A stretch of 64,000 bases of DNA, taken from positions 1-64,000 of the forward strand of contig NZ_JOIR01000010.1 of the NCBI RefSeq assembly GCF_000720115.1, in the 5' to 3' direction. The stretch comes from Streptomyces sp. NRRL F-2580. GTDB lineage: Bacteria; Actinomycetota; Actinomycetes; Streptomycetales; Streptomycetaceae. Positions 1 to 9,500 of the stretch are shown here, piece after piece; the first letter of the stretch is position 1; every line of letters begins with the position of its first letter. The translations under genes were made by a program, and so were the position numbers. The notes below the pieces were generated by a model. The model worked only from the letters and a program-made list of their open reading frames with translations, did no database searches and was not told the origin of the DNA.

Positions 1-184
1 GCGGTGGGGTGGCCCGGGCCGGGGGTGGGGGGTCTTGGGGGGCGTCCGCCGAGCCGGCGTTGGCGCCTGGGGCGGACGCGCCTCGGGTGGGGGTGGGGTC
101 GGACCAGCCGAGGTAGGCGCCGCAGTTGCCGCAGAAGTCGTCCGTCGCGCCGTTGGACGCACCGCACACGGGACACGCACGCAT
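1..184 (-). CDS. Zinc-ribbon protein of the CIS cluster (5' part only)
   Basis: Only the first 61 codons lie in the window; the gene runs off the left edge. The protein opens with a zinc ribbon, Cys-x-x-Cys at residues 4-7 (CPVC) and 18-21 (CGNC), and then becomes Pro/Ala-rich, as in a disordered linker. The ATG at 184 follows an AAGGTG ribosome binding site inside the end of the upstream gene, with only 5 bases between the genes, so it belongs to the same operon. From memory, Streptomyces CIS clusters carry a zinc-ribbon protein with a downstream glycan-binding-like domain at this position; the domain that would confirm this is outside the window. Its role in the particle is unknown. Confidence 0.75.
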   Translation of the reverse strand, partial: MRACPVCGASNGATDDFCGNCGAYLGWSDPTPTRGASAPGANAGSADAPQDPPPPARATPP

Positions 185-189
185 CGCCG

Positions 190-762
190 TCACCTTCCTT
201 CACCCGCGGGCGGCCCGGCCAGGACCTCCACGCGGCAGACCGTGTGGACGGGGCACAGGGTGCGGACGAGTGCGCGGACCCGGTCCGCGTCGACCGCGTA
301 CGCCTCCCCCTCGCGCCCCGGCCACACCCGGATCAGGACCTCGTCGGCCGGCGGAGGCGGCAGGTCCGCGCCCGCCGTACGGGACCAGGTGGCCCCGCCG
401 TCCCCGCTGACCTCGGCGGACACGCCCAGGACCAGCCGCAGGGCCTCGGTCAGGCCGCGCCGGGTGCCGCGCCAGCGGTGCAGTTCCACCGCGCGGGCCA
501 CCGCCTCGCGCCGCAGCGCGGTCGGCCACCGGGGGTCGTCGATGCCGCCCACCCAGGAGGCCAGCCAGGGCAGGAAGTCGGCCGGGGCGAGCCGGGGGTC
601 GAAGTAGGAGGGCAGGTTGTCGAGGGTGGTGAACACCGGGGCCAGGACCGTGTCGAGGCCCGCCGTGAACCGCTGGGCGAAGTCGTCGTCGGCGTACAGC
701 GCGGGCAGTTGCCCGCCGATCGGGTGCGGGCTGGGGAGGCCCGGGACGGCGGCCCGGCTCAT
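190..762 (-). CDS. Phage tail protein, P2 gpI-like baseplate component
   Basis: A 190-residue protein with the signature of the P2 gpI-type tail proteins found at the end of eCIS baseplate operons: an N-terminal segment on getting to a low-complexity start, then the conserved core around residues 40-110 (FTTLDNLPSYFDPRLAP, LPWLASWVGG, RWRGTRRGLTEALRLVLG). It probably forms part of the outer baseplate. The start ATG overlaps the stop of the J-like baseplate gene by four bases (ATGA), giving translational coupling. The C-terminal third is a short beta-rich tail ending in Gly-Glu-Gly-Arg. Family assignment is firm; the exact structural position is inferred from gene order in AFP/PVC-type systems. 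Confidence 0.85.
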   Translation of the reverse strand: MSRAAVPGLPSPHPIGGQLPALYADDDFAQRFTAGLDTVLAPVFTTLDNLPSYFDPRLAPADFLPWLASWVGGIDDPRWPTALRREAVARAVELHRWRGTRRGLTEALRLVLGVSAEVSGDGGATWSRTAGADLPPPPADEVLIRVWPGREGEAYAVDADRVRALVRTLCPVHTVCRVEVLAGPPAGEGR

Positions 763-2729
763 CCGCGCACCCCCGGCTCCGGCTCCGTCACGACGACCTG
801 GTGCTGGTAGGAGAAGACGAGCGCGCCCGCTCCGATGTCGAGCCTGTCGACGGGGGCGCCGCGCCGCCCGGTGATCGGGTCGGCGGCGAACATGCGGATG
901 TCCTCCACCAGGACGTCCCCGATGGCGCGTTGCACCACGCCGAACACCTCGCCGTACTGCACGGACCGCCCGAACGGCCAGCCGGTGCCGTCGGGTCCGC
1001 CGTGCAGCGGGTTGAGGTGGCGGAACAGCGCGGCGAGCGCCGCCTCGCGCACCCGGTCGGCGTCCGCGGCGGGCGCCGACAGCCGGGCGACCACGGTGAC
1101 GCCCTGGTAGACGGGCGGTTCGACGACGAGGCGGGTGCCGATCAGGCGCCGTTCGTCGAGGCTGGTGGTGATCGCGGTGAGCACCTGGTCGGAGGGGATC
1201 AGCTGCTCGAACCGGAGCCGGTCGTCGCCCTCGTCGGCCACCGCGTCGGGCACCACCAGGACGCGGACCGCGCCCGCGCCGGCGGAGCCGTCCGCGGCGG
1301 GCAGGCAGCGGACGCGGCGTACCGAGGGTGCCGCCTGGCGGGCGATGATCTCGTAGTCCTCGGCGGTCACCGCGCGTTCCTGCATGCGCAGGGTCTCCGG
1401 CGCCCGCAGCTTGGCGTTGTCGACGGTCTCCCCGGCGACGCCGCCGCGCGCCGCCTCCCGGTTGGTGACGCGGGCGACGTAGGGGACGGAGCTGCGCAGG
1501 ACGGAGATCGCGCCGCGGGAGACGTTGCCCGCGGGGCCGCCCCCGGTGCGGTAGTGGGCCACGCGGACCTGGGAGCCCTTGGGCGGTACGGCGCCGCAGG
1601 CGCGCAGGGTGCCGTCGGCCTCGCGCAGCACCGGCGGGAAGCCGAACTCGCCGGTGGTGGCGTTCACGCGGACGTGCCGGTCGTCGGCGGCGGAGCGGCC
1701 GAAGTGGTCCACCACCTCCCAGCGCTGCCATCCTTCGGGCGAGGACACCTCCACCACCGGGGGCTCCCCGTCGAGCAGGACGGGCGGGCGGCCGAGCCGG
1801 AAGGTCTGCCCCGCCACCCCCTCCGACTGGCCGAGCGGTACGTCGGTCACGCGCTCGGCGTGTTCCACGGTCATCGTGCCGCCGACGGTGAAGACGGCGG
1901 CCTCGCGCACGGTCGGGGACTCCGAGTAGAACGGCTGGCCGGGCTCGGGCTCGGTGACCCGGCAGCGCAGCCAGCCGGCGCGGGTGCCGCTGATCAGCGA
2001 CGCGGTGTGCCCGGCCGGTACGTACACGATGACCTCACCGGGCCGGTTGAGGCCGCCGGTGCTGTCGGAGTCGGTCTCGCAGCGCTGCCACCGGCCGCCG
2101 TCCCACGCCTCCCACACCAGCGGGGGCTGGCGCGGGTCGACGCCGACGCCCTCGACGCGGCTGTCGAGGCGCACCGCGACCACGCAGCGCGGTACCGCCG
2201 TCGGCAGGCCGAACAGCAGGGCGTCGCCGGGTTCGGGCGTCGCCTGGAAGCACGGTATGTCGAGGCCCTCGGCGAGGGCGGCGGTGCGGTCGCTCTGCTC
2301 GCCGGTGCGGGGTGCGGTGACCAGGCGCGTCAACTCGCTGGGCACGATGCGCAGATCGTCGGTGGTGGCGAAGACCACGGCGTCCTCGGTCTCGCCGGCG
2401 GCGGTCGTCACCTCGGTGCCCGCGGGCAGCGTCAGCGTCTCGGGCTGCGGGGCGGACAGCCAGAAGTCGACGTCGGCGACGGCCGCCGACGGCGGGTACA
2501 GCCGGATGTCCAACAGGTCCAGGAACGCCAGGTAGTTCTTGTCCGGGACCCGGTTCAGCCGGTAGAGCAGCTGGTCCACGAGGTAGGCGAACGTCTCGAT
2601 CAGGGTGACGCCCGGGTCGGAGACGTTGTGGTCGGTCCATTCCGGGGCGCGCTGCTGCACGTACCGCTTCGCCTCGTCGACGAGTTGCTGGAACCGGCGG
2701 TCGTCCAGGTTGGGGGAGGGCAGGGCCAT
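759..2729 (-). CDS. Baseplate J-like wedge protein (Afp11/Pvc11 type)
   Basis: A 656-residue putative baseplate assembly protein. The N-terminus carries the motif typical of the family, a helix followed by PEWTDHNVSDPGVTLIETFAYL and LLYRLNRVPDKNYLAFLDLL (residues about 20-75), and the C-terminal third contains the J-like domain with AVTAEDYEIIARQAAPSVRR. It corresponds in position and size to the T4 gp6-like wedge protein of AFP/PVC particles, which links the hub to the sheath and triggers contraction. The start chosen (2729) shares one base with the stop of the gp25-like gene, and the stop overlaps the gpI-like start by four bases. A longer reading frame continues upstream but would overlay the gp25-like gene and is not needed. 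Confidence 0.92.
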   Translation of the reverse strand: MALPSPNLDDRRFQQLVDEAKRYVQQRAPEWTDHNVSDPGVTLIETFAYLVDQLLYRLNRVPDKNYLAFLDLLDIRLYPPSAAVADVDFWLSAPQPETLTLPAGTEVTTAAGETEDAVVFATTDDLRIVPSELTRLVTAPRTGEQSDRTAALAEGLDIPCFQATPEPGDALLFGLPTAVPRCVVAVRLDSRVEGVGVDPRQPPLVWEAWDGGRWQRCETDSDSTGGLNRPGEVIVYVPAGHTASLISGTRAGWLRCRVTEPEPGQPFYSESPTVREAAVFTVGGTMTVEHAERVTDVPLGQSEGVAGQTFRLGRPPVLLDGEPPVVEVSSPEGWQRWEVVDHFGRSAADDRHVRVNATTGEFGFPPVLREADGTLRACGAVPPKGSQVRVAHYRTGGGPAGNVSRGAISVLRSSVPYVARVTNREAARGGVAGETVDNAKLRAPETLRMQERAVTAEDYEIIARQAAPSVRRVRCLPAADGSAGAGAVRVLVVPDAVADEGDDRLRFEQLIPSDQVLTAITTSLDERRLIGTRLVVEPPVYQGVTVVARLSAPAADADRVREAALAALFRHLNPLHGGPDGTGWPFGRSVQYGEVFGVVQRAIGDVLVEDIRMFAADPITGRRGAPVDRLDIGAGALVFSYQHQVVVTEPEPGVRG

Positions 2730-3151
2730 CAGTCCGCGACCATTTCCTCGGCCCCCTCCTCGGAGGGGATCGTGTAGAAGGGGAAGACCAGGTTGCGCCG
2801 GTCGTTGGTGGTGCGCACCGTGTAGTGCACATCGATGTAGAGGGTGCCCGCCTCGACGGCGTCGAAGGCCACGACGACCTCGTCGACCGCGATGCGGGGC
2901 TCCCAGCGCTCCAGGGCCTCGCGCACCTGCTGGGCGATCCGCCCGGCGGTGTCGCCGTCGCCGGGGGCGAAGACGTACTCGTGGATGCCGCAGCCGAACT
3001 CGGGGCGCATCGGCCGCTCGCCCGGAGCGGTGCCGAGGACCAGCCGGATGGCCTCCTCCAGTTCGCGTTCCCGCTCGACCATGGCGATCCCGCCGGTCGG
3101 TCCGACCCGCAGGGGGAACGCCCAGCCGCGCCCGATGAACCGTTCGCTCAT
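2729..3151 (-). CDS. gp25/GPW-like baseplate wedge protein
   Basis: A 140-residue protein of the T4 gp25 / P2 gpW family (Afp9/Pvc9 type). It opens with a short strand-forming segment (FIGRGWAFPLRVGPTGGIAM), followed by the family core: a helix with EEAIRLVLGTAPGERPMRP and EFGCGIHEYVFAP. In contractile tails this protein nucleates sheath polymerisation around the hub. The ATG at 3151 overlaps the PAAR gene stop by one base (TGATG), and the gene's own stop overlaps the next start by one base, so the three genes are tightly coupled. Confidence 0.92.
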   Translation of the reverse strand: MSERFIGRGWAFPLRVGPTGGIAMVERERELEEAIRLVLGTAPGERPMRPEFGCGIHEYVFAPGDGDTAGRIAQQVREALERWEPRIAVDEVVVAFDAVEAGTLYIDVHYTVRTTNDRRNLVFPFYTIPSEEGAEEMVAD

Positions 3152-3468
3152 CACACACCGCCGATCAGGACGGTGGGGGCGCCGGTGAGGATCATCGCGC
3201 CGCACGAGGTCTGGTCGCGCGCCCGGGCGGCGGGCAGCCCGCCGATGAGCACCGTGCCCGTGGCGAGCGCGGCCGGGTTCGGCATGACCACGTTGCCCGG
3301 GCCCAGTGCGGCGTGCGGCGGGACCACGCAGACGTGGAGGCTGCCGACGACGGCGGCGGGTTGGCCGCCGATCAGCACCGTCGCCACCGACGCGGCGGCG
3401 CCGGGCGGTGGCGTGGCGATCCGGCCACCGTGGTTGGTGGGGTCGCCGGTACGGGCTGCGGCTGGCAT
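3151..3468 (-). CDS. PAAR-domain spike tip protein
   Basis: A 105-residue PAAR-repeat protein that would cap the VgrG spike as a sharp conical tip. The repeat is visible as TVLIGGQPAAVVGS, TVLIGGLPAARARD and a final TVLIGGV, with intervening Gly/Pro turns and several His/Cys residues (HVCVVPPHAALG, SCGAM) that could ligand the metal ion found at PAAR tips. The ATG at 3468 has a strong GAGGAGG ribosome binding site five to eight bases upstream; a possible start 30 bases further upstream lacks one. It lies between the VgrG and gp25-like genes, the usual eCIS order (Afp10/Pvc10). Confidence 0.92.
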   Translation of the reverse strand: MPAAARTGDPTNHGGRIATPPPGAAASVATVLIGGQPAAVVGSLHVCVVPPHAALGPGNVVMPNPAALATGTVLIGGLPAARARDQTSCGAMILTGAPTVLIGGV

Positions 3469-3521
3469 CGGGTCCTCCTCGGGGGAAGCGGTCATGGTGC
3501 GAGTGACGGGGGGCAGGGGGG

Positions 3522-5339
3522 TCAGTTGATCCGGATGAGCCGGGCCTTGAGGGTGGCGAGCAGGCCGCCGTTGACGGTGACGTCGGCGGTTCCGTTCACC
3601 TTCACCGAGCGGCCGCCGATGCTGACCCCGGCGGTGCCGTCGATGTCCACCTGGCGGCCGGACACCTTCACCGTGCCCCGCCGGGCGTCCAGGGTGATGC
3701 CGTTCTTGTCCAGGAGGACCGAGGTCAGCGGGCGCCCCCGCCCCGCGTACACGGTGAGCTCGATGCGGTCCCTGCGGTCGTCCATGCGTACTTCGAGCCG
3801 CTCGTCCCCGGTCACCAGCCGCAGCCCGGAGGGGCCCGGCGCCGCCGCGTCGAGCAGCTCCACGCGGTGGCCCGAACGCGACACCACCGAACGCCGGTTC
3901 ACCTTCCCGCTGGTCTTGTCGATCAGAGGTACGTCGTGCGGGGAGGGCTGGTCCACACCGTTGTAGAGCCCGCCGAGGACGTACGGGCTGTCGAGCAGTC
4001 CCTGCTCGAACCCGACGAGCACCTCGTCGTTGACCTCGGGGCTCACCACGCCGCCGCCGCCCTTGCCGCCCCACTGGACGGTGCGCACCCAGTCGGTGAC
4101 GTACGTGTCGTCGAGCCAGGGGAACTTCAGGCGCACCGCCCCGCGCTGGGAGCCGTTCGGTTCGCGGACGTCCGTGACCACGCCGATCGCGAGCCCCGGG
4201 ATGCGCGGGCCGCGCCCGGGCGCGTTGGCGCCGGTGACCAGGCCGGCCAGGGAGCGGTCGGGGCTGGAGCTGACCCACACGGTGGTGCGGTAGCCGCCGT
4301 GCGGCTCCAGGACGTGCTGCACGGCCGTCGCCGTGTACCGGCCGGAGAAGGCCTGACCCACGTTGCCGAGCGCGATGGCCTTGCCCGCCCGCAGCAGCGG
4401 GTTCCCCTCGGCGACGGCCTCCAGCTCGCCGAAGCCGGAGCTGACCTCGTCCGCCGCCGCCTTCGCGACCGCCGCGGTCTCGGCCTGCGTACGGTACGGG
4501 GTGTCGGTGACGGCCACGACGGACTTGCCGAAGCGTGCGGCGAACTGGGGGCTGAGGCCCGGCACCACCGTGTCGCTGACCACGGACGGCTGCTCGGCGA
4601 CCAGCGGCCGCTTGGTGGTCACGTCCCAGCCGCGCACCTGCACCTTGGAGGCGCCGTCGGCGGCCGACAGCGCGGCCCGCAGGGCGAGGAGGTTCCTCCC
4701 GTACTCCAGGACCATCGGGTTGCGCACGGCCGACGTCGAGGGGGCGGGCGCCCCGGACGCCTTCACGGGCCGGGTGAACTGGAGCAGTCCTTTGTCGTCG
4801 ACGCGCACCTGCGCGCCGCTCTCGCCCGCGAGGAACTGCAGGAAGTCCCAGTCGGAGACGTTCGCCTGGGACAGCTGCTTGTACGTCACCGGCGCCGCCT
4901 CCACCTTCCCGACGGCGAGGCCCGCTCCGGCGGCCACCTTGCGGACGATGGCCGCGGCCGTCATGTTGCGGTACGCCACGACCTTGCGGCCGCGCTGGAG
5001 GCGGTGCGCCTTGGAGTAGGCGCGCACGACGGTGAACGAGCCGGTGCGGTCCCGGTCGATCTCCAGGGCCGTGACCTCGCCGTTGAACAGCCGCTCCCGC
5101 GCCTGCCCCTTCACGGTCATCACCGACACCCGCAGCGGCGAGCCGATGGTGATGCCGGTGGCGCGCAGGAACTCGTGGTCGGGGTCGCGGTAGGTGAGCA
5201 CCGCGGTGTCCGGCAGGCCCACGTTCTCGTCGACCACACAGCTCACCAGCTGCGCCGCCCAGATCTGCGGCAGTTCGCCGGGGGCTTCCACGATCGGGTC
5301 GGCCGCGAACGACCGGCCTCCGGATTCTGATCCGCTCAC
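3522..5339 (-). CDS. VgrG-like spike protein (Afp8/Pvc8 type)
   Basis: A 605-residue spike protein. The N-terminal 400 residues resemble the gp27-like hub domain; residues near 405-490 form the gp5-type OB fold (IPGLAIGVVTDVREP, RGAVRLKFPWLDDTYVTDWV, LVGFEQGLLDSPYVLGGLYN). The C-terminal 110 residues are a repetitive beta segment (VKVSGRQVDIDGTAG, SVKVNGTADVTVNGG) forming the trimeric beta-helix needle. No extra C-terminal effector domain is present. The GTG at 5339 overlaps the LysM gene stop by four bases (GTGA). The PAAR gene follows after 53 bases. Confidence 0.93.
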   Translation of the reverse strand: MSGSESGGRSFAADPIVEAPGELPQIWAAQLVSCVVDENVGLPDTAVLTYRDPDHEFLRATGITIGSPLRVSVMTVKGQARERLFNGEVTALEIDRDRTGSFTVVRAYSKAHRLQRGRKVVAYRNMTAAAIVRKVAAGAGLAVGKVEAAPVTYKQLSQANVSDWDFLQFLAGESGAQVRVDDKGLLQFTRPVKASGAPAPSTSAVRNPMVLEYGRNLLALRAALSAADGASKVQVRGWDVTTKRPLVAEQPSVVSDTVVPGLSPQFAARFGKSVVAVTDTPYRTQAETAAVAKAAADEVSSGFGELEAVAEGNPLLRAGKAIALGNVGQAFSGRYTATAVQHVLEPHGGYRTTVWVSSSPDRSLAGLVTGANAPGRGPRIPGLAIGVVTDVREPNGSQRGAVRLKFPWLDDTYVTDWVRTVQWGGKGGGGVVSPEVNDEVLVGFEQGLLDSPYVLGGLYNGVDQPSPHDVPLIDKTSGKVNRRSVVSRSGHRVELLDAAAPGPSGLRLVTGDERLEVRMDDRRDRIELTVYAGRGRPLTSVLLDKNGITLDARRGTVKVSGRQVDIDGTAGVSIGGRSVKVNGTADVTVNGGLLATLKARLIRIN

Positions 5340-6061
5340 CGCTGCTCCTCCTCGCCGTGCTGGTCTTGCAGGGCCGGCACCACGAGTTCGGTGCCGGGGA
5401 CGAGCGCCATCGGGTCGTCGATCCGGTTGGCCTCCGCGATGGCCCGCCAGGCCGTCGCGTCGCCGTACTCGCGCCAGGCGAGCATCGCCAGGCTGTCGCC
5501 CGCCACCACGATGTGCGTGCTGCGGGCGGTGCGTGCGCCGGAGGTCGGGTTCTGGCCCGGCGGGTCGACGCTCGCCTCCTCGATGGACAGCGAGCAGGTG
5601 GCCCGTAGCGGCTTGCCGTCCACGTCGAAGAGCGTGTACGACACCGACAGGTTCGACAGGACCCCGTCGAACGACGTCGTCCGCGCGCTGCCCCACTCGA
5701 AGCGCACCCAGGGGCTCGCCGGCTTCTTGCGGCCGAGGCTGGCGGGGGTCGGCACGCACGCCTTCATCAGCTTCTCCACCGCCTGCTCCACGGAGTTGTC
5801 GTGGGTGGCGGTGGCGTCCAGGAACACCTCCAGGCTGAGCGTGCGCGGACCGCTGCCCACGAACTCGGGCAGCGCCGACTGCCCCGCCATCCGGGACGGG
5901 GAGCGCCGCCACTCGGTGGTCTTGCCCAGTTGCAGGGTCGAGGGGTTGAACTGGAGGCCGAGCTTCGCGATCGTCCCACCCGGCTTGGCCCCGACCGAGG
6001 TCGGCGGCTCCTTGAGGGTGAGCTGGGCCCTGGCGCGGCTGGCGCGTGCCGATGAGGCCAT
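5336..6061 (-). CDS. LysM-containing baseplate hub protein (Afp7/Pvc7 type)
   Basis: A 241-residue protein with an N-terminal beta-rich domain (residues 10-170) and a C-terminal LysM-like domain at 181-231 (IVVAGDSLAMLAWREYG, ANRIDDPMALVPGTELVVP). In phage and eCIS baseplates this T4 gp53-like protein clamps the hub to the wedges; LysM here is a structural fold and need not bind peptidoglycan. The ATG at 6061 has a GGAAGGGAG ribosome binding site eight bases upstream, and the stop overlaps the VgrG start by four bases. A 76-base gap separates it from the tube-like gene upstream. Confidence 0.92.
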   Translation of the reverse strand: MASSARASRARAQLTLKEPPTSVGAKPGGTIAKLGLQFNPSTLQLGKTTEWRRSPSRMAGQSALPEFVGSGPRTLSLEVFLDATATHDNSVEQAVEKLMKACVPTPASLGRKKPASPWVRFEWGSARTTSFDGVLSNLSVSYTLFDVDGKPLRATCSLSIEEASVDPPGQNPTSGARTARSTHIVVAGDSLAMLAWREYGDATAWRAIAEANRIDDPMALVPGTELVVPALQDQHGEEEQR

Positions 6062-6137
6062 GGCGTGGACTCCCTTCCGGAGCGGGGGCGAGGGACAGGA
6101 CGGTCGTGGGCGGGGCGGCGGGCGGGGTGCCGGGGGG

Positions 6138-6563
6138 TCAGGAGGGCAGCAGGCCCTGGTGGGCGATCTCCAACGTCTCCACCGCGGCGGCGGAGTTGGC
6201 GGGGTCGAAGGAGGGCCCCTGCCAGCGCACGGGGACGATCCCGAACACCTGCCAGCTGATGATCCGGCTGAGGTCGGGCCGCAGGGCCACGATCTCCCCG
6301 TCCTTGGGCTCGACCCGCCGCAGCGTCTCGTCCAGCCAGCGGCCGATCTTCGCGGTGTCGGCGGTGACGGGCCGGGTGAGGGTGATGTTCGACCAGGTCA
6401 CGCGGCCCGGCAGCTGCCACGTGAAGCCGTTGTTGCCGCCCTCGGCGTAGCTCTCCATCTCGACTTCGGCGCCCATGCCGGAGCAGGTGTGGAAGGCGCC
6501 CAGGTCGTTGCCGCCGATCGCCAGCCGGAAGAACACGCTGGTCGCGAAGATGTTGTCCGTCAT
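6138..6563 (-). CDS. Second tube-like protein, baseplate tube initiator (Afp5/Pvc5 type)
   Basis: A 141-residue gp19-family tail-tube paralogue. It starts with DNIFATSVFFRLAIGGNDLG and carries the tube-family pattern of a beta sandwich with a helix, ending PSFDPANSAAAVETLEIAHQG, which parallels PSLKAGESAAATESVTIVFEE in the true inner tube gene at 10332-10772. In AFP/PVC the corresponding protein forms the first ring between the spike and the polymerising tube. The ATG at 6563 is preceded by a weak GGACGACGGA site 32 bases after the end of the Pro/Ala-rich gene. It is less similar to the main tube than a simple duplicate would be, consistent with a specialised adaptor. Confidence 0.9.
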   Translation of the reverse strand: MTDNIFATSVFFRLAIGGNDLGAFHTCSGMGAEVEMESYAEGGNNGFTWQLPGRVTWSNITLTRPVTADTAKIGRWLDETLRRVEPKDGEIVALRPDLSRIISWQVFGIVPVRWQGPSFDPANSAAAVETLEIAHQGLLPS

Positions 6564-6595
6564 CGGTCCGTCGTCCGTTTCTCGTCTACGTGGTC

Positions 6596-9500
6596 TCAGC
6601 GACGGCCGTCGAAGGGCCGGCCCGCGCGTTCCCGACCGCGCCGCAACTCGGTGCGCAGCAGGCGGGAGACCGGATCCAACAGACGGCGCGCGAGATCGTC
6701 CAGGTCGGCGTCGGGGACCTGTGGGGCCGCGTGCCGGTCGGCCGGGACGGACTTGGCACCGCCGCCGCCGCTCGGCCCGTGGCTGGTCGGCCCGGGGCCG
6801 CTCCGGCCGACCGGGGCCCGCTGCACCGGCGGGGGGCCCGCCGCGTGGGGGACGCCTGCCGTCGGCGCGGTGGCGGCCGCTGCCGGGGTGGCGGCGGGGG
6901 CCGGTGTCCTGGGGCGTACGACGGGTACGGGCCGCGCCGGCGACGCGGCCGGGGCCGGCTGCACCACGACCGGCGGTGCCTGTGGGCTCGTCACGGGCAG
7001 GGGGGTGGCCGCGGCGCGGGCGGGGGCCGACGCGGGCGCGGTACGCGGGCCGGGCGCCGGGCGCACGACGTGCGGCGGGCGCGCGCCGTGGCCGCCGCAC
7101 GGCCCGTCCACCGCGGCGCGCTGGACCTGCCGCGATGCGCTCGACGCGGCGGGCCAGCGCGCTGCCACCACGGGACGGCCCGCCGGGCGGGGGGCGGGCG
7201 CGGCCGCGCTCCCCATGTCACGGGTGCCGAGGGACAGCGGCCGGGCCGCCAGGAGCTGGAGCGCGCGGGGCGCGGAGGGCGTCGTCGAGGCGTCGCCCGC
7301 GGTCTCGTCGGTGACCGAGCGGGCGACGACCAGCGGAACCGGGCGAGCGGAACCGGAGGGCGCGGCGGATGGGGTCGTACGGGGCTGTCCGGCGCCGGAC
7401 CCCAGCACGGGCGCGCGGCCGGCCGGTGTCGACGCGGCCCCGGCCGCGAGTGCGCGCTGGATGTCGGCGTGGGACATGGGCCGGGCCGCCGCCCGGGCCC
7501 GGGACGAGGGGGAAACGGGCGGCGCCGCGCTCGGCGGCAGCGCGGTCAGCGGCGCGCCGAGGCCGGTGCGCACCCGCGGCGCGGACCGCCGTGTGGGCTC
7601 GGCGACACCACTGGCCGAGGGCTCGGCCTGGCGCTGGACCATGGGCATGGCCGGGGCGGGCGCGGTTCGGCCCGCCGGGGTGGCCGTGGGCGGGAGTTCG
7701 GTGAGGGGCGCGCCGAGCGGTGCGCGGCTGCGCGCCCGCTGCACGGGCACGTCCGACCCGGCCGTGGGCTCCGCGTGGCGCTGCGGGGACGGCTTCGTCC
7801 CCGCGCTGTCCCGCTCGGCCCGCTCGGCCCGCTGGACCATGGGCATGGCGGGGGTGGGTGCGGGTCGGCCCGCCGGGGTTGCGGTGGGCGGGAGTTCGGC
7901 GAGGGGCGCGCCGAGCGGCGGGCGGCTTCCCGCGCGCTGCTCCGGAGAGGACCCTGCGCTGTCGGGCTCGGTCTGGCGCTGGACGATGGGCATGGCGGGG
8001 GTGGGTGCGGGTCGGCCCGCCGGGGTTGCGGTGGGCGGGAGTTCGGCGAGGGGCGCGCCGAGCGGCGGGCGGCTTCCCGCGCGCCGTGGCGCTGCGCCGG
8101 GCGGTGCTCCGGGGAGGGCCCTGCGCTGTCGGGCTCGGCCTGGCGCTGGACCATCGGCATGGCCGGGGTGGGTGCGGGGGCCTGGGCTGCCGCCGGGCGG
8201 TCCGAGGGGGTGGCCGTGGGCGGCACATCGGTGAGCGCGGCGCCGAGCGGCGGCCGGCTTCCCGCGCGCTGCGCGGGCGCGCTCGGCCCGGCCGTGGGCT
8301 CGGCGTGGCGGTGCTCCGGGGAGGGCTTCGGCCGATCGCTGTCGGGCTCGGCCTGGCGCTGGACCATGGGCATGGCCGGGGTGGGTGCAGGGGCCTGGGC
8401 TGCCGCCGGGCGGTCCGTGGGCGGGAGTTCGGTGAGCGGGGCGCCGAGCGGCGGCCGGCTTCCCGCGCGCTGCGCGGGCGCGTTCGGCCCGGCTGCCGGC
8501 TCCGCCTGGCGCTGCGGGGTGCGCTGGGGCCCACTGCTGTCGGGCGTGTTGGCCCGATCGGCCGAGGTCTCGACCCGGCCCTGGACCGTGGGCTTCGCCG
8601 GGGCGGGCTGCGGCCCTGCGCTGTCGGGGTCGGCCTGGCGCTGGACCATCGGCATCGCCGGGGTGGGCGCGGGGGTCGCTGCGGGGTCGTCCGACGGGGT
8701 GGCCGCGGGCGGGAGTTCGGTGAGGGGGGTGCCGAGCGGTGCGCGGCTCGCCGCCCGCTGCACGGGCGTGTCCGAAGCACCCCGGGTGTGTACGGGAGCG
8801 GGGCGGACGGCGGGCACGCGGCGCCTGGGCGTGGCCGGGACCCGGGCGACGGTCAGCGTCCGGCCGACCGCGCGCGGCCGGACCGCGGCGGGCGTCTCCT
8901 CGCCTGTGCGGCCGGGACGGGCTCCCGCGGCCGCAGGGGCGGACACGGACCGCTGCACGGGCGGAGCGGACGGGGTGGTACCCCCGGCGGACGCTCCCCG
9001 GGGCGCCGATGCGTCGGGGACCACCGCGATACGGCGGATCAGCGGGAACGTCGGAGGCGTCGGCGCACGGTCGGGCGCGGCAGCGGGAACGGCCGCGCCG
9101 CTGCCCGTCGCCGCGGCCCGCTGTACGGCGGGAGCGGGCGTGCCGAGTACGGCCGCGGAGTGCGTGGACGCGCCACGCGTGCCCGGGCTGCCCGGGCTGC
9201 TCGGACGGGACGACGTACCGCCCGATATCTGCGGGGGGTGGCCCGCAGCGGGCGGCTCCGCCTCCTGCGGCTGCCGCAGTGCCCGCAGCAGCAGCGGGCC
9301 GCCGCCACTGGCGGCGGTGGCCGCGGGGCCGGCTCCGGCGGGGCGGGTGACCCCGCGTACGAGACCGGCCGGGGCGGACGGCAGCACGGCGTGGCCGAGC
9401 CCGGTGTCGAACGACGGGTCGCGCCACGCGGCCAGGCCGGACCGGAAGGCCAGCCCGTCGCTGACGCCGATGGCCGCGCGGGACACGGTCAGCACGGGCC

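Noticed and set aside
801..2777. Long plus-strand frame opposite the baseplate J-like gene
   Set aside because: Composition is Gly/Ala/Val/Arg-biased with no domain, whereas the minus strand encodes a clear baseplate protein with coupled neighbours.
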